DNA from: Paenibacillus agri | Lineage (GTDB): Bacteria; Bacillota; Bacilli; Paenibacillales; Paenibacillaceae | DNA: 64,000 nt | NCBI RefSeq assembly: GCF_013359945.1 | Contig: NZ_JABWCS010000215.1 | Coordinates: 124,001 to 188,000, forward strand | Direction of reading: 5' to 3' | Shown: positions 42,437 to 50,147 of the stretch, piece after piece | Position numbering within the stretch: position 1 is the stretch's first letter | Layout: each line of letters opens with the position of its first letter | The notes under the pieces: generated by a model | What the model saw: the letters and a program-made list of their open reading frames with translations, nothing else | Database searches by the model: none | What the model was told of the DNA's origin: nothing | Program-made: the position numbers and the translations under genes

Positions 42437-42556
42437 CTACTTCCGCAGTTCTTTTGGAGCTTCTGGACTGTGTAGTCCAATCTTCAAGACGGATGCAAAA
42501 AAACGGGCAGATCCGGAAAGCGTTGAAGAGGCGAGTTTAGCTGCAGTTTTCTTCAT
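42437..42556 (-). CDS. agrD: Cyclic lactone autoinducer peptide precursor (AgrD)
   Basis: 39 residues, MKKTAAKLASSTLSGSARFF then SVLKIGLHSPEAPKELRK. Amphipathic N-terminus, a short middle and the charged PEAPKEL tail recognised by AgrB are all typical of Paenibacillus AgrD. The expected ring residue is a Ser (in LHSPEAP or SGSAR), as in lactone-type peptides without Cys. GGAGG precedes its start. It overlaps the 3' end of agrB by 4 bases. Confidence 0.9.
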   Translation of the reverse strand: MKKTAAKLASSTLSGSARFFASVLKIGLHSPEAPKELRK

Positions 42557-43077
42557 GATTTTATCCTCCTTTTCCAAGGTATTATTGTTAAGGACTGGGC
42601 TAAGAAAGCAAGTCCGATAACAGCAGAGCCAATGAAGAAGTTCATAGAAACCAAGATTATTGAGAATTTTTTTAGCATGGGATACCACTGAGGCTGTATT
42701 TGGGCATTTTTGTCCGGGTTTGGTGCGAACAAAAACATGATTAGCAAGCTTATACTGTTGATGATCCAAACTAGGTTGCTTTCAAGGGTGATCAAATAAG
42801 GAGTTAGAGTACATAGTAAAATCGTGACAATATTGCAGGCTGTTGCCGTTTTAAGATGAAACCCGCCAGAGAGAAATCGTAATGAAGAAAAGCATAGTAT
42901 AAAGATTATGGATTCATTTAAGTTACCCAGTAACCAGCCCAGCATCAAAGTACCGAGAAAAATCACCATAGTATTCAAAATAATATTTAAAGCATATTGC
43001 ATGACTTCAATAGAGGATGTTTCTTCTGGATTGGTATGTTTTATCAAACTGGCAATTTTGTAAGCTAATTTATTCAT
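42553..43077 (-). CDS. agrB: Accessory gene regulator B (AgrB) peptidase
   Basis: 174 residues. Catalytic His74 in SGGFHLKT and Cys81 seven residues later, the spacing of Staphylococcus His77/Cys84, with five to six hydrophobic segments. Cuts the AgrD C-terminal tail and closes the ring. It overlaps the upstream membrane-protein gene by 4 bases (ATGA) and agrD by 4 bases. Confidence 0.93.
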   Translation of the reverse strand: MNKLAYKIASLIKHTNPEETSSIEVMQYALNIILNTMVIFLGTLMLGWLLGNLNESIIFILCFSSLRFLSGGFHLKTATACNIVTILLCTLTPYLITLESNLVWIINSISLLIMFLFAPNPDKNAQIQPQWYPMLKKFSIILVSMNFFIGSAVIGLAFLAQSLTIIPWKRRIKS

Positions 43078-43730
43078 ATCGTATCTCCAAAATTCTTTTT
43101 TCTTGAGAGATATAAATAACCGTATAGAATGATTGCATAGAACAGCGGCATCAAACGAAAGTATGGAGATGAACTATTGAAAAGGTAAAGCATTAGAACG
43201 ACTACAGTAATAGAGGGGAACGACAAAGCAAACAGTATCTTTTCACTGTGACTTATATTTATTTTTCCATCGGGTTTATCAGGAACAAAATCAAAACCTT
43301 TTCTTCTCTTACCTATATAAAAAGCTATAGAAAAAACTAAAAGGGCGGATAAGCATTGTAGGAAATATATTCTTAAGGAATTGGTAGGGATGTGAAGTGT
43401 AGTAATGAATGTTCTATTCAGGACTAAATAAACAAGGGATTGAATAAGCATATAGGTTTGATAAGCCATACCTGTCATGATTGCGGCATAGAAGATATGA
43501 ATACGAAATAATTGCCACAAAAAGCAAAAAACTAATAAGTATTGTACTAAAATATCAATTTCAGCCAAACCATATACAATTCGAATAGTATAAGAGAAAA
43601 AGGCCATGATAAAGCCTGCGAATATAATTTCTTTTACATACAAATCAATTTTAAAAACCTTAAATGCGAAATAGAATAATGTAGAACTCTCTATAACAGA
43701 AAAAAACATAAAAAGCACAAAATCCAACAT
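43074..43730 (-). CDS. Membrane protein, AgrC-like sensor region without kinase
   Basis: 218 residues, six to seven hydrophobic segments, no HATPase or dimerisation domain. The hydrophobic N-terminal topology is like the AgrC sensor (LFYFAFKVFKIDLYVKEIIF), and the C-terminus ends in a short basic tail (LYLSRKKNFGDTI). First gene of the operon, coupled to agrB. I infer it may be the peptide receptor. No family was identified. Confidence 0.75.
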   Translation of the reverse strand: MLDFVLFMFFSVIESSTLFYFAFKVFKIDLYVKEIIFAGFIMAFFSYTIRIVYGLAEIDILVQYLLVFCFLWQLFRIHIFYAAIMTGMAYQTYMLIQSLVYLVLNRTFITTLHIPTNSLRIYFLQCLSALLVFSIAFYIGKRRKGFDFVPDKPDGKINISHSEKILFALSFPSITVVVLMLYLFNSSSPYFRLMPLFYAIILYGYLYLSRKKNFGDTI

Positions 43731-43873
43731 ACCGACACTCCCGGTGATCAGACTAATAAATCCTTAATCTACCAAACAGTATACAGAATATGCTAAAATA
43801 CAACAACGATAAATGACACTTTCCGGCAAAAAATTCTTAAAAATGTATTTGATAGAGACGAGGAGGATTAACA

Positions 43874-44128
43874 TTGAGTTTGTTGCGTAGCATACTGGAT
43901 TTCTTTATTCCGAGGGAACGCTTCTTGCTGTACACCACATTCGATCAAATGCAATATCTCAAGGTTAAGAATCATCTGCTTGCTGAAGGTATACCGCATC
44001 GTTCCAAGATTGATGGGGGAAGCGCAGGCTTGAACCAGCGCACTAGGGCCGGAGGACGACCCAATCCTAAATACGAGCTGTATGTCCGGAAGGAAGATGA
44101 GCACAGGGCACTGCAGGGAATACGCTGA
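43874..44128 (+). CDS. Hypothetical small protein
   Basis: 84 residues starting at TTG after GAGGAGG. N-terminus MSLLRSILDFFIPRERFLLY, C-terminal KYELYVRKEDEHRAL. The second half (region with G, E, H rich) resembles DUF2007-type putative signal transducing proteins. Divergent from the agr-like operon and convergent with tdk. Confidence 0.6.
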   Translation: MSLLRSILDFFIPRERFLLYTTFDQMQYLKVKNHLLAEGIPHRSKIDGGSAGLNQRTRAGGRPNPKYELYVRKEDEHRALQGIR

Positions 44129-44138
44129 CTTTGATTAA

Positions 44139-44182
44139 AAAAAGCATTCCAACCGATGAACCGGTTCGGAATGCTTTTATCG
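44139..44182. terminator. Bidirectional terminator
   Basis: AAAAAGCATTCC...GGAATGCTTTTA with an internal AACCG/CGGTT pairing serves the plus-strand gene ending at 44128 and tdk on the minus strand. Confidence 0.8.
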
Positions 44183-44758
44183 TTACAAGGGGGGATTCTT
44201 GTGGCATCTGCGGCACACGGGATAGTATGCTTCATTGCCGCCGATCAGAATCTGCTTGCCGCTGTAGACGGGTTTACCGTTCTCTACGCGGAGGGCCATG
44301 GTTGCTTTGCGTTCACAGAACCAGCAGATCGTCTTCATCTCCTCGATTTTGTCCGCATAGATCAGCATATATTTACTACCTTCGAAGAGGTTGTTCTGAA
44401 AATCATTTTTGAGCCCGAACGCCATCACCGGAATATCCAGCTCATCGACAATCCGCACAAGCTGCAAAATGCTGTCCTTATTCAAAAACTGGCATTCGTC
44501 AATCAATACACAGTGGGGCTTGGGCAGATTTCTGCTGACAATCCCGAAGATATCGGTGTTATCATCAATCGGAATGGCTTGTTTACGAAGTCCGATGCGT
44601 GAGGTGATATAGCCCACTTCGTCCCGGTCATCAATGGAGGGCGTAAACATCAGCACCGATTTTCCCTGCTCCTCGTAGTTATGTGCGACTTTCAATATCT
44701 CTATGGATTTTCCACTGTTCATTGCCCCGTATCTAAAAAACAACTGTGCCACGTCCAT
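44183..44758 (-). CDS. tdk: Thymidine kinase
   Basis: 191 residues. P-loop GAMNSGKS at residues 11-18, CVLIDECQFL, zinc-binding cysteines in ICWFCERKA and PVCRRCH. Salvages thymidine. Starts at ATG after GAAAGGATAG. Monocistronic. Confidence 0.95.
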   Translation of the reverse strand: MDVAQLFFRYGAMNSGKSIEILKVAHNYEEQGKSVLMFTPSIDDRDEVGYITSRIGLRKQAIPIDDNTDIFGIVSRNLPKPHCVLIDECQFLNKDSILQLVRIVDELDIPVMAFGLKNDFQNNLFEGSKYMLIYADKIEEMKTICWFCERKATMALRVENGKPVYSGKQILIGGNEAYYPVCRRCHKNPPL

Positions 44759-44991
44759 CTATCCTTTCGTTGGTACCCGCTTGATTATGATCCCGAAAAT
44801 TGCGACCTTAACAGAGTATCATATTCAGCCCCGGAGAAGCCAGTGTCAATAATGCGTTCTACAGTCTTCTTGCGCTCAGGTTGTCGTAAAGATCATTCTG
44901 ACAGGATATGCTATAATTAATTCTATTGCTGTGAAACATGAGTTCGTATATCAGGCACGGATTCTAGCGTGTGAAGAAGGGAGGGAATGGC

Positions 44992-45201
44992 ATGGCTGAG
45001 CAATACGATGACTACAAGGAACGGATAGCGGCACTCGAAGCGAGCGGGGATTTATCCGAGGCGGCTAAGCGTCTTTTGGAAGAGATGCTAGGTGATCTGG
45101 TCGAGAGTAATCGTAGTAACAAGGCATTGAGACGGGTGATTTTGAAAACAGGCCAGTCATCCACGATGTCTACCCGCTTGCGGGAAGCATTGTATGAATA
45201 A
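44992..45201 (+). CDS. Hypothetical protein
   Basis: 69 residues, helical and charged (MAEQYDDYKERIAALEASGD, EAAKRLLEEMLGDLVESNR). GGGAGGG precedes the ATG at 44992. A TGCTATAAT extended -10 lies about 80 bases upstream (44909-44917). Unknown; directly before the ABC exporter genes. Confidence 0.6.
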   Translation: MAEQYDDYKERIAALEASGDLSEAAKRLLEEMLGDLVESNRSNKALRRVILKTGQSSTMSTRLREALYE

Positions 45202-45241
45202 GCAGAATAACGGGTAATGGAATATTACGGAGGAAATGCTT

Positions 45242-47026
45242 ATGGACATAATTTTTTCTTTTCTCAAAAAATACAGAGTTGCCTCCATTGCTGCACTGGT
45301 CATGATGGTCATTGAGCTAGCTGTGGAATTGTCCCAGCCCCTCCTGATTTCCAAAATTATTGATGACGGAATCAGGGAGCAGAAGGCATCGGTGGTGTGG
45401 CTATGGGGTGGAGTGCTCATTGGTAGCGCAGTCCTGGCATTTATAGCTGGTGTACTTAGTTCTTTTCTTGCTTCACATGCCAGTCAGAGCTTTGCCTTCG
45501 ATCTGCGGGATCGGTTGTATGAGAAGGTACAAGGCTTCACGTATGAAGTGTTTAACCGCTTTGCCACCTCGTCGCTGATTACCCGTCTGACCGTTGATGT
45601 GTCCCAGCTACAGGATACGGTGTTCATGAGCCTGCGTTTCATGACCCGGGTTCCGCTCGTAGTATTGGGCAGTGTGATTATGGCGCTGGTCGTGCATTTT
45701 AAGCTGGGCCTGCTGTTGGCAGTAACGTTGCCCATTCTGATCGTTTTTTTATATTGGGTGATGAAAAAAGCCTCGGCGCTGTTCCGTAAGGTTCAGAACC
45801 GGCTTGACGGCGTAAACAGTGTCATTCAGGAAAATCTGACAGGTATTCGCCTGATTCGGGTCTTTGTACGGATGGGCCATGAGATTGGCCGTTTTGCTAA
45901 CTTTAGCGGCAATTTGATGAAAACAACGATATCTGCACTTCGTCTCACAGAGACTACGATGCCCTTCATTCTATTGATTGTAAATGCTGCAATTGTGGCT
46001 GTTCTATGGTTCGGGCGTGTGGATATTTCTACAGGAAGTGCCACCTTGGGAGAGACAGTTGCAGTTATCAATTATTCACTGCGGACGATCGGAGCATTAT
46101 CCGCACTGTCTTGGATTGTGGTGACCTTCTCCCGCGCCCGCGCGTCCTCACAGCGGATTGGGGAGGTCATGGCCGCCGGCAACCCGGCTTCGGACGGGAC
46201 GGCAGGAGCGTTGGGCTTTTTATCACATGCGACACCAAACCCAGGGAATGCTAATGATTCCGCTGCAGCAATCAAGGGCAGTGTTGTTTTCGACGGAGTG
46301 AGCTTCCGCTATCCTGGCAGCGAGATCGCTGTGCTGGAGGATGTGTCCTTTGCGGTGCAGCCAGGGCAACGAGTGGCTATTATGGGCGCTACCGGTTCCG
46401 GAAAATCCTCGCTCGTTGGACTGATCCCCCGTCTCTATGAAGAGAGTGGCGGGATGATCACAGTGGATGGAGTGAACTCCGCCAAACTGGATCTCAATAA
46501 GCTTCGCGGCGCTATCGGTTATGTTCCACAGGAAGTGCTGCTCTTCAGTGGCACGGTGCGGGAGAACATCGCCTGGGGCAATGAGCATGCCACTCAGAAG
46601 GAGATTGAGCAGGCGGCGGCGGCAGCCCAGATTCATGAGACGATTGCTAATCTGCCGAAGGGGTACGATACGCTGCTGGGACAACGGGGCGTTAATCTGT
46701 CCGGTGGTCAGAAGCAGCGGCTGACGATTGCTCGGGCACTTGTCCGCAAGCCGGCCATACTGATTCTTGATGATAGCACAAGTGCGCTGGACGCGGTGAC
46801 CGAAGGCTTGCTGCTTCAGGCTTTGAAGGAAATGTCCTGTACAACATTCCTGATTACTCAGAAGATCAGCTCTACAGTATCTGCAGATTTGATTCTGCTA
46901 TTGGATGAAGGTCGTTTGATTGGGCGCGGTTCACATGCTGAGCTGATGGCCAGTTCGAAGCTGTACCGGACCATTCTTGAATCACAGACAGGGGAGGCGG
47001 AGCAACATGTTGAAAGCCTTACTTGA
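45242..47026 (+). CDS. ABC exporter half-transporter 1 (degenerate nucleotide site)
   Basis: 594 residues: six membrane segments then an ATPase domain. Walker A GATGSGKSS, Q-loop, signature LSGGQKQR, Walker B ILILDDSTSALD with Asp in place of the catalytic Glu, and LITQKISS with Gln where the H-loop His is expected. These losses are known in heterodimeric exporters such as BmrC and LmrC. It overlaps the partner gene by 20 bases. Start chosen at ATG 45242 (GGAGGAAATGCTT). Confidence 0.92.
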   Translation: MDIIFSFLKKYRVASIAALVMMVIELAVELSQPLLISKIIDDGIREQKASVVWLWGGVLIGSAVLAFIAGVLSSFLASHASQSFAFDLRDRLYEKVQGFTYEVFNRFATSSLITRLTVDVSQLQDTVFMSLRFMTRVPLVVLGSVIMALVVHFKLGLLLAVTLPILIVFLYWVMKKASALFRKVQNRLDGVNSVIQENLTGIRLIRVFVRMGHEIGRFANFSGNLMKTTISALRLTETTMPFILLIVNAAIVAVLWFGRVDISTGSATLGETVAVINYSLRTIGALSALSWIVVTFSRARASSQRIGEVMAAGNPASDGTAGALGFLSHATPNPGNANDSAAAIKGSVVFDGVSFRYPGSEIAVLEDVSFAVQPGQRVAIMGATGSGKSSLVGLIPRLYEESGGMITVDGVNSAKLDLNKLRGAIGYVPQEVLLFSGTVRENIAWGNEHATQKEIEQAAAAAQIHETIANLPKGYDTLLGQRGVNLSGGQKQRLTIARALVRKPAILILDDSTSALDAVTEGLLLQALKEMSCTTFLITQKISSTVSADLILLLDEGRLIGRGSHAELMASSKLYRTILESQTGEAEQHVESLT

Positions 47027-48854
47027 GGCGTTCCGCCATCCGAAGCCGGACATCGAGCTAGGGGCGGGGAGCGGATTCGGAACACCTTCCGGACGCAAGC
47101 CCAAGGGTAAAGCCAAGGACTGGTCCGGTACGCTGAAACGGCTCTGGAGCTACCTTGCTGTGCGCAAAGCCAAGCTGGGACTGGTGTTGTTCATGGTGAT
47201 CCTCAGCTCGGGATTGTCGCTGCTAGGTCCTTACATGATCGGGATGGCGGTGGACGATTATCTGGAAGGCGCAGGAGGCCGGTCCTGGGGAATCTTCCTC
47301 GGCGCACTGTCGCTAGTATATATCCTCTATTCACTAACCTCTTGGCTGCAAAATATCTGGATGATCGAGGTGGCGCAGGAGACGATCTATCGGATGCGAA
47401 CCGAACTATTCGCTTATCTCCACAGGCTGCCGATCTCGTTCTTTAACCGCAGACAGCAGGGTGAGATTATGAGCCGTCTGACTAATGATATCGAGAATGT
47501 CAGCTCTACGCTGAACAGTTCGGCGATCCAGATTTTCTCCAGCGTGCTTACACTGGTGGGGACAGTGGCCGTCATGCTGTGGCTCAGCCCGCTGCTGACC
47601 CTGTTGACGTTCATTGTGGTGCCATTGATGTTGTTTGGCATGCGCTGGATCACGCGGCGCACAGGCCCGCTCTTCAAGGAACGGCAGCGCAATATGGGTG
47701 AGCTGAACGGCTACATCGAAGAAACCTTGTCCGGCCAACGGATCATTAAGGCCTTCTCCCAGGAAACAAGAGTGATCCAGGGCTTCCGTGAACGGAATAA
47801 CCGGATCATGCTCTCGGGGTATTGGGCACAGTCGATCTCCGGTTTCATTCCGAAGCTGATGAACGGGCTCAACAACCTGAGCTTCGCGATTGTCGCCGGA
47901 GTCGGCGGATTGCTGGCGATCCATGGCTCCATCTCGGTTGGTGTCATTCTCGTATTTGTGGAATACACCCGCCAATTCACCCGGCCGCTTAACGATTTGG
48001 CAAACCAGTGGAATACGCTGCTGTCCGCAGTGGCTGGGGCTGAACGGGTATTTGAGGTGCTGGACGAGGAGACTGAGGCCAGCGATGAAGGAGCGGCTAT
48101 CGCACTGGAGCATGTAGCAGGGGCCGTTCAATTCAGCGAGGTGGCTTTTTCCTATGATGGAGAAGGTGATACGCTGCAGAATATCAGCTTCGAGGCGAAG
48201 CCCGGCGAGATGATTGCCTTGGTGGGGCCGACAGGTGCTGGAAAAACAACGCTAATCGGCCTGTTATCCCGCTTCTACGATCCGAGCGAAGGCCGGATTA
48301 TGATAGACGGCAGGGATATCACCTCGATCAAGCGCGAGAGTCTGCGCGGGCACATGGCTTTTGTTTTGCAGGATTCCTTCCTGTTCAAGGGCAGCATCCG
48401 GGACAATATCCGCTACGGTAAGCTGGATGCTACCGACGAGGAAGTCGAGCAGGCAGCGAAGCTGGCCAATGCACATTCCTTCATCATGCGGATGCCTGGC
48501 GGTTATGACCGGATGCTGTCTGCAGATGGCAGTGGAATCAGTCAAGGCCAGAAGCAACTGCTGGCGATTGCGAGAGCCATTCTGGCCGACCCGGCCATGC
48601 TTATCCTGGATGAAGCGACGAGCAGCATCGATACGGTGACAGAGGTCAAAATTCAGGAAGGCTTGCAGGCGCTGATGAAGGGCAGAACCAGCTTTGTCAT
48701 CGCCCACCGCTTGAACACGATTCGTGCAGCGGACCGTATTCTTGTCTTGCGGGGCGGCAGGTTGATCCAGCAAGGTTCTCACGAGAAGCTGCTGCAAGAA
48801 GAGGGACTGTACCAGGATCTGGTGCAGGGTCAGCGTAAAGCAGCTGTTAACTGA
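47007..48854 (+). CDS. ABC exporter half-transporter 2 (catalytic partner)
   Basis: 615 residues. Extended Gly/Lys-rich N-terminal region (about 45 residues), six membrane segments, Walker A GPTGAGKTT, Walker B MLILDEATSSID, and VIAHRLNTI with the H-loop His. Its signature is ISQGQKQ, not SGGQ. So the canonical site uses Walker A/B of this protein with LSGGQ of its partner. Probably a multidrug exporter. The last six codons lie in the first copy of the 52-bp repeat. Confidence 0.92.
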   Translation: MLKALLEAFRHPKPDIELGAGSGFGTPSGRKPKGKAKDWSGTLKRLWSYLAVRKAKLGLVLFMVILSSGLSLLGPYMIGMAVDDYLEGAGGRSWGIFLGALSLVYILYSLTSWLQNIWMIEVAQETIYRMRTELFAYLHRLPISFFNRRQQGEIMSRLTNDIENVSSTLNSSAIQIFSSVLTLVGTVAVMLWLSPLLTLLTFIVVPLMLFGMRWITRRTGPLFKERQRNMGELNGYIEETLSGQRIIKAFSQETRVIQGFRERNNRIMLSGYWAQSISGFIPKLMNGLNNLSFAIVAGVGGLLAIHGSISVGVILVFVEYTRQFTRPLNDLANQWNTLLSAVAGAERVFEVLDEETEASDEGAAIALEHVAGAVQFSEVAFSYDGEGDTLQNISFEAKPGEMIALVGPTGAGKTTLIGLLSRFYDPSEGRIMIDGRDITSIKRESLRGHMAFVLQDSFLFKGSIRDNIRYGKLDATDEEVEQAAKLANAHSFIMRMPGGYDRMLSADGSGISQGQKQLLAIARAILADPAMLILDEATSSIDTVTEVKIQEGLQALMKGRTSFVIAHRLNTIRAADRILVLRGGRLIQQGSHEKLLQEEGLYQDLVQGQRKAAVN

Positions 48855-49091
48855 CCTGGGGATCAGCGGCTAGAAGTCCAAACCGTAAAGTAGCAGCTAA
48901 CTGTTCTGGGGATAACGGCGAGCGGAAGTCCAAACCGTAAAGTAGGAGCTAACTGATCTGGTGACAACGGCGACCGGAAGTCCAAACCGTAAAGTAGGAG
49001 CTAACTGATCTGGTGACAACGGCGACCGGAAGTCCAAACCGTAAAGTAGCAGCTAACTGATCTGGGGATAACGGCGAGCGGAAGTCCAAAC
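48835..49091 (+). repeat. 52-bp tandem repeat array, five copies
   Basis: Copies begin GTAAAGTAG at 48835 (50 bases, diverged), 48885, 48937, 48989 and 49041, with a period of 52 bases; each ends GGAAGTCCAAACC. The end (49068-49145) matches 13.76-13.85 kb. The first copy supplies the last codons and stop of the exporter gene. Confidence 0.9.
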
Positions 49092-49165
49092 ATTCACCGT
49101 AGGGCCGACCGAGTCTTACGTTGGGATATTAAGTCGTATCTCAAGCTCGTCATATATAACAACAA

Positions 49166-49215
49166 AAGAGGCTCTCCGAAGGCGCATTTGCGCAGTCAGG
49201 GGAGCCTCTTATTTG
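49166..49215 (+). terminator. Terminator downstream of the ABC exporter
   Basis: AAGAGGCTCTCC...GGGGAGCCTCTT stem with an inner GCGCATTTGCGC hairpin, then ATTTG. Confidence 0.75.
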
Positions 49216-49324
49216 ATGTGCTAACGTTTGGGAGTTTTTTGAGAAAACAAATATGTGGAACACATTGAAATAATGATTTACGAAGTGTGATTTACGAAGA
49301 GAGACTAGCGAACTGCAATTAACG

Positions 49325-49500
49325 GCATTTTTGTACCTTAAATCGTCTGCAGCTAAGACTTAGTGGGAATTAAGGGCAATATTGTACTTTAAATCTTCCA
49401 GAAACCCCCGTTCAGCATACTTTTTTGAAAATTAAGATACAAAAATGCACCTATTTCCTTCTTTTCTCTAAATTGAAGAGGAATAAGATACAAAAATGCA
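49325..49500. repeat. Foldback (MITE-like) repeat, copy 2
   Basis: Homologous to 41433-41608 in the same orientation: ends GCATTTTTGTACCTTAAA and AATAAGATACAAAAATGC. Similarity goes on to about 49555 (TTTTTCACTGGTAAGAC). Confidence 0.75.
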
Positions 49501-49686
49501 CTTAATTGAGCGGTAGACCATTTTTCACTGGTAAGACAACTTGTAAGGGGGGAGATTTGCGTACTAAAGCCCTACCTCACTAGTAGAAAAACACCTGATC
49601 TTGTGTGAGTATCTAATTTCGCTTGTAATATGCTTAAGACATTTAAAATTCAAAAATGCTGTTAGTTGGGCTGGTTAACTATTTTT

Positions 49687-49977
49687 TCACGGTGTTGTTT
49701 CTTCAGCCTTCTGCTTCTCCCGAAAACGGGGGCCGACGTAATTGCGTTTGCGGTCACGGGTGAGAATCCAGCCGCCGAGGAAAGTCATGCCTGCTGCGAA
49801 CAGTACCAGTCCCCCGCCAAAATGAAGCCAGGCGAATACCGGAGTGACGCTATCATCTCCATGCATGGAGTAATAGTCGAAGATATCATCCTTCATCATG
49901 AGAAAGCCCTTCATGGCGACAAGGCCGGGAATTACAAGGATAAGGATGGCAATAAAGCGTGAAATGAGCAGTCTCAT
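49687..49977 (-). CDS. DUF2627 membrane protein (YqzF-like)
   Basis: 96 residues with two membrane segments (LISRFIAILILVIPGLVAM and WLHFGGGLVLFAAGMTFLGG) and a basic tail. YqzF lies beside the bkd genes in B. subtilis, as here. GTAGGAGACACTT precedes the ATG. Function unknown. Confidence 0.83.
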   Translation of the reverse strand: MRLLISRFIAILILVIPGLVAMKGFLMMKDDIFDYYSMHGDDSVTPVFAWLHFGGGLVLFAAGMTFLGGWILTRDRKRNYVGPRFREKQKAEETTP

Positions 49978-50147
49978 AAGTGTCTCCTACCCTTCTAGGC
50001 ACTATAGCTTCAACATTATGATAACGCTTCAATCTGTAAAAGTCCATTGACATATGACGAATATACATTTTGTAATAGGCTAAAAAGGGAGTACAATGTA
50101 GTAGATTAACATTCAAAGCTAAGTGTAATGACTGGAGGATACATATC

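Larger units (their letters stand above)
48855..49686. other. 830 bases of repeat-derived sequence
   Basis: No gene is visible. It contains the 52-bp array (48835-49091), a terminator (49166-49215), the second copy of the foldback element (49325-49500), and a partial third copy of its 3' end near 49645-49695 (AAAAATGCTGTTAGTTGG). Confidence 0.7.

Noticed and set aside
48835..49091. CRISPR-like array
   Set aside because: The 52-bp units are contiguous near-identical copies with no unique spacers and no cas genes nearby.
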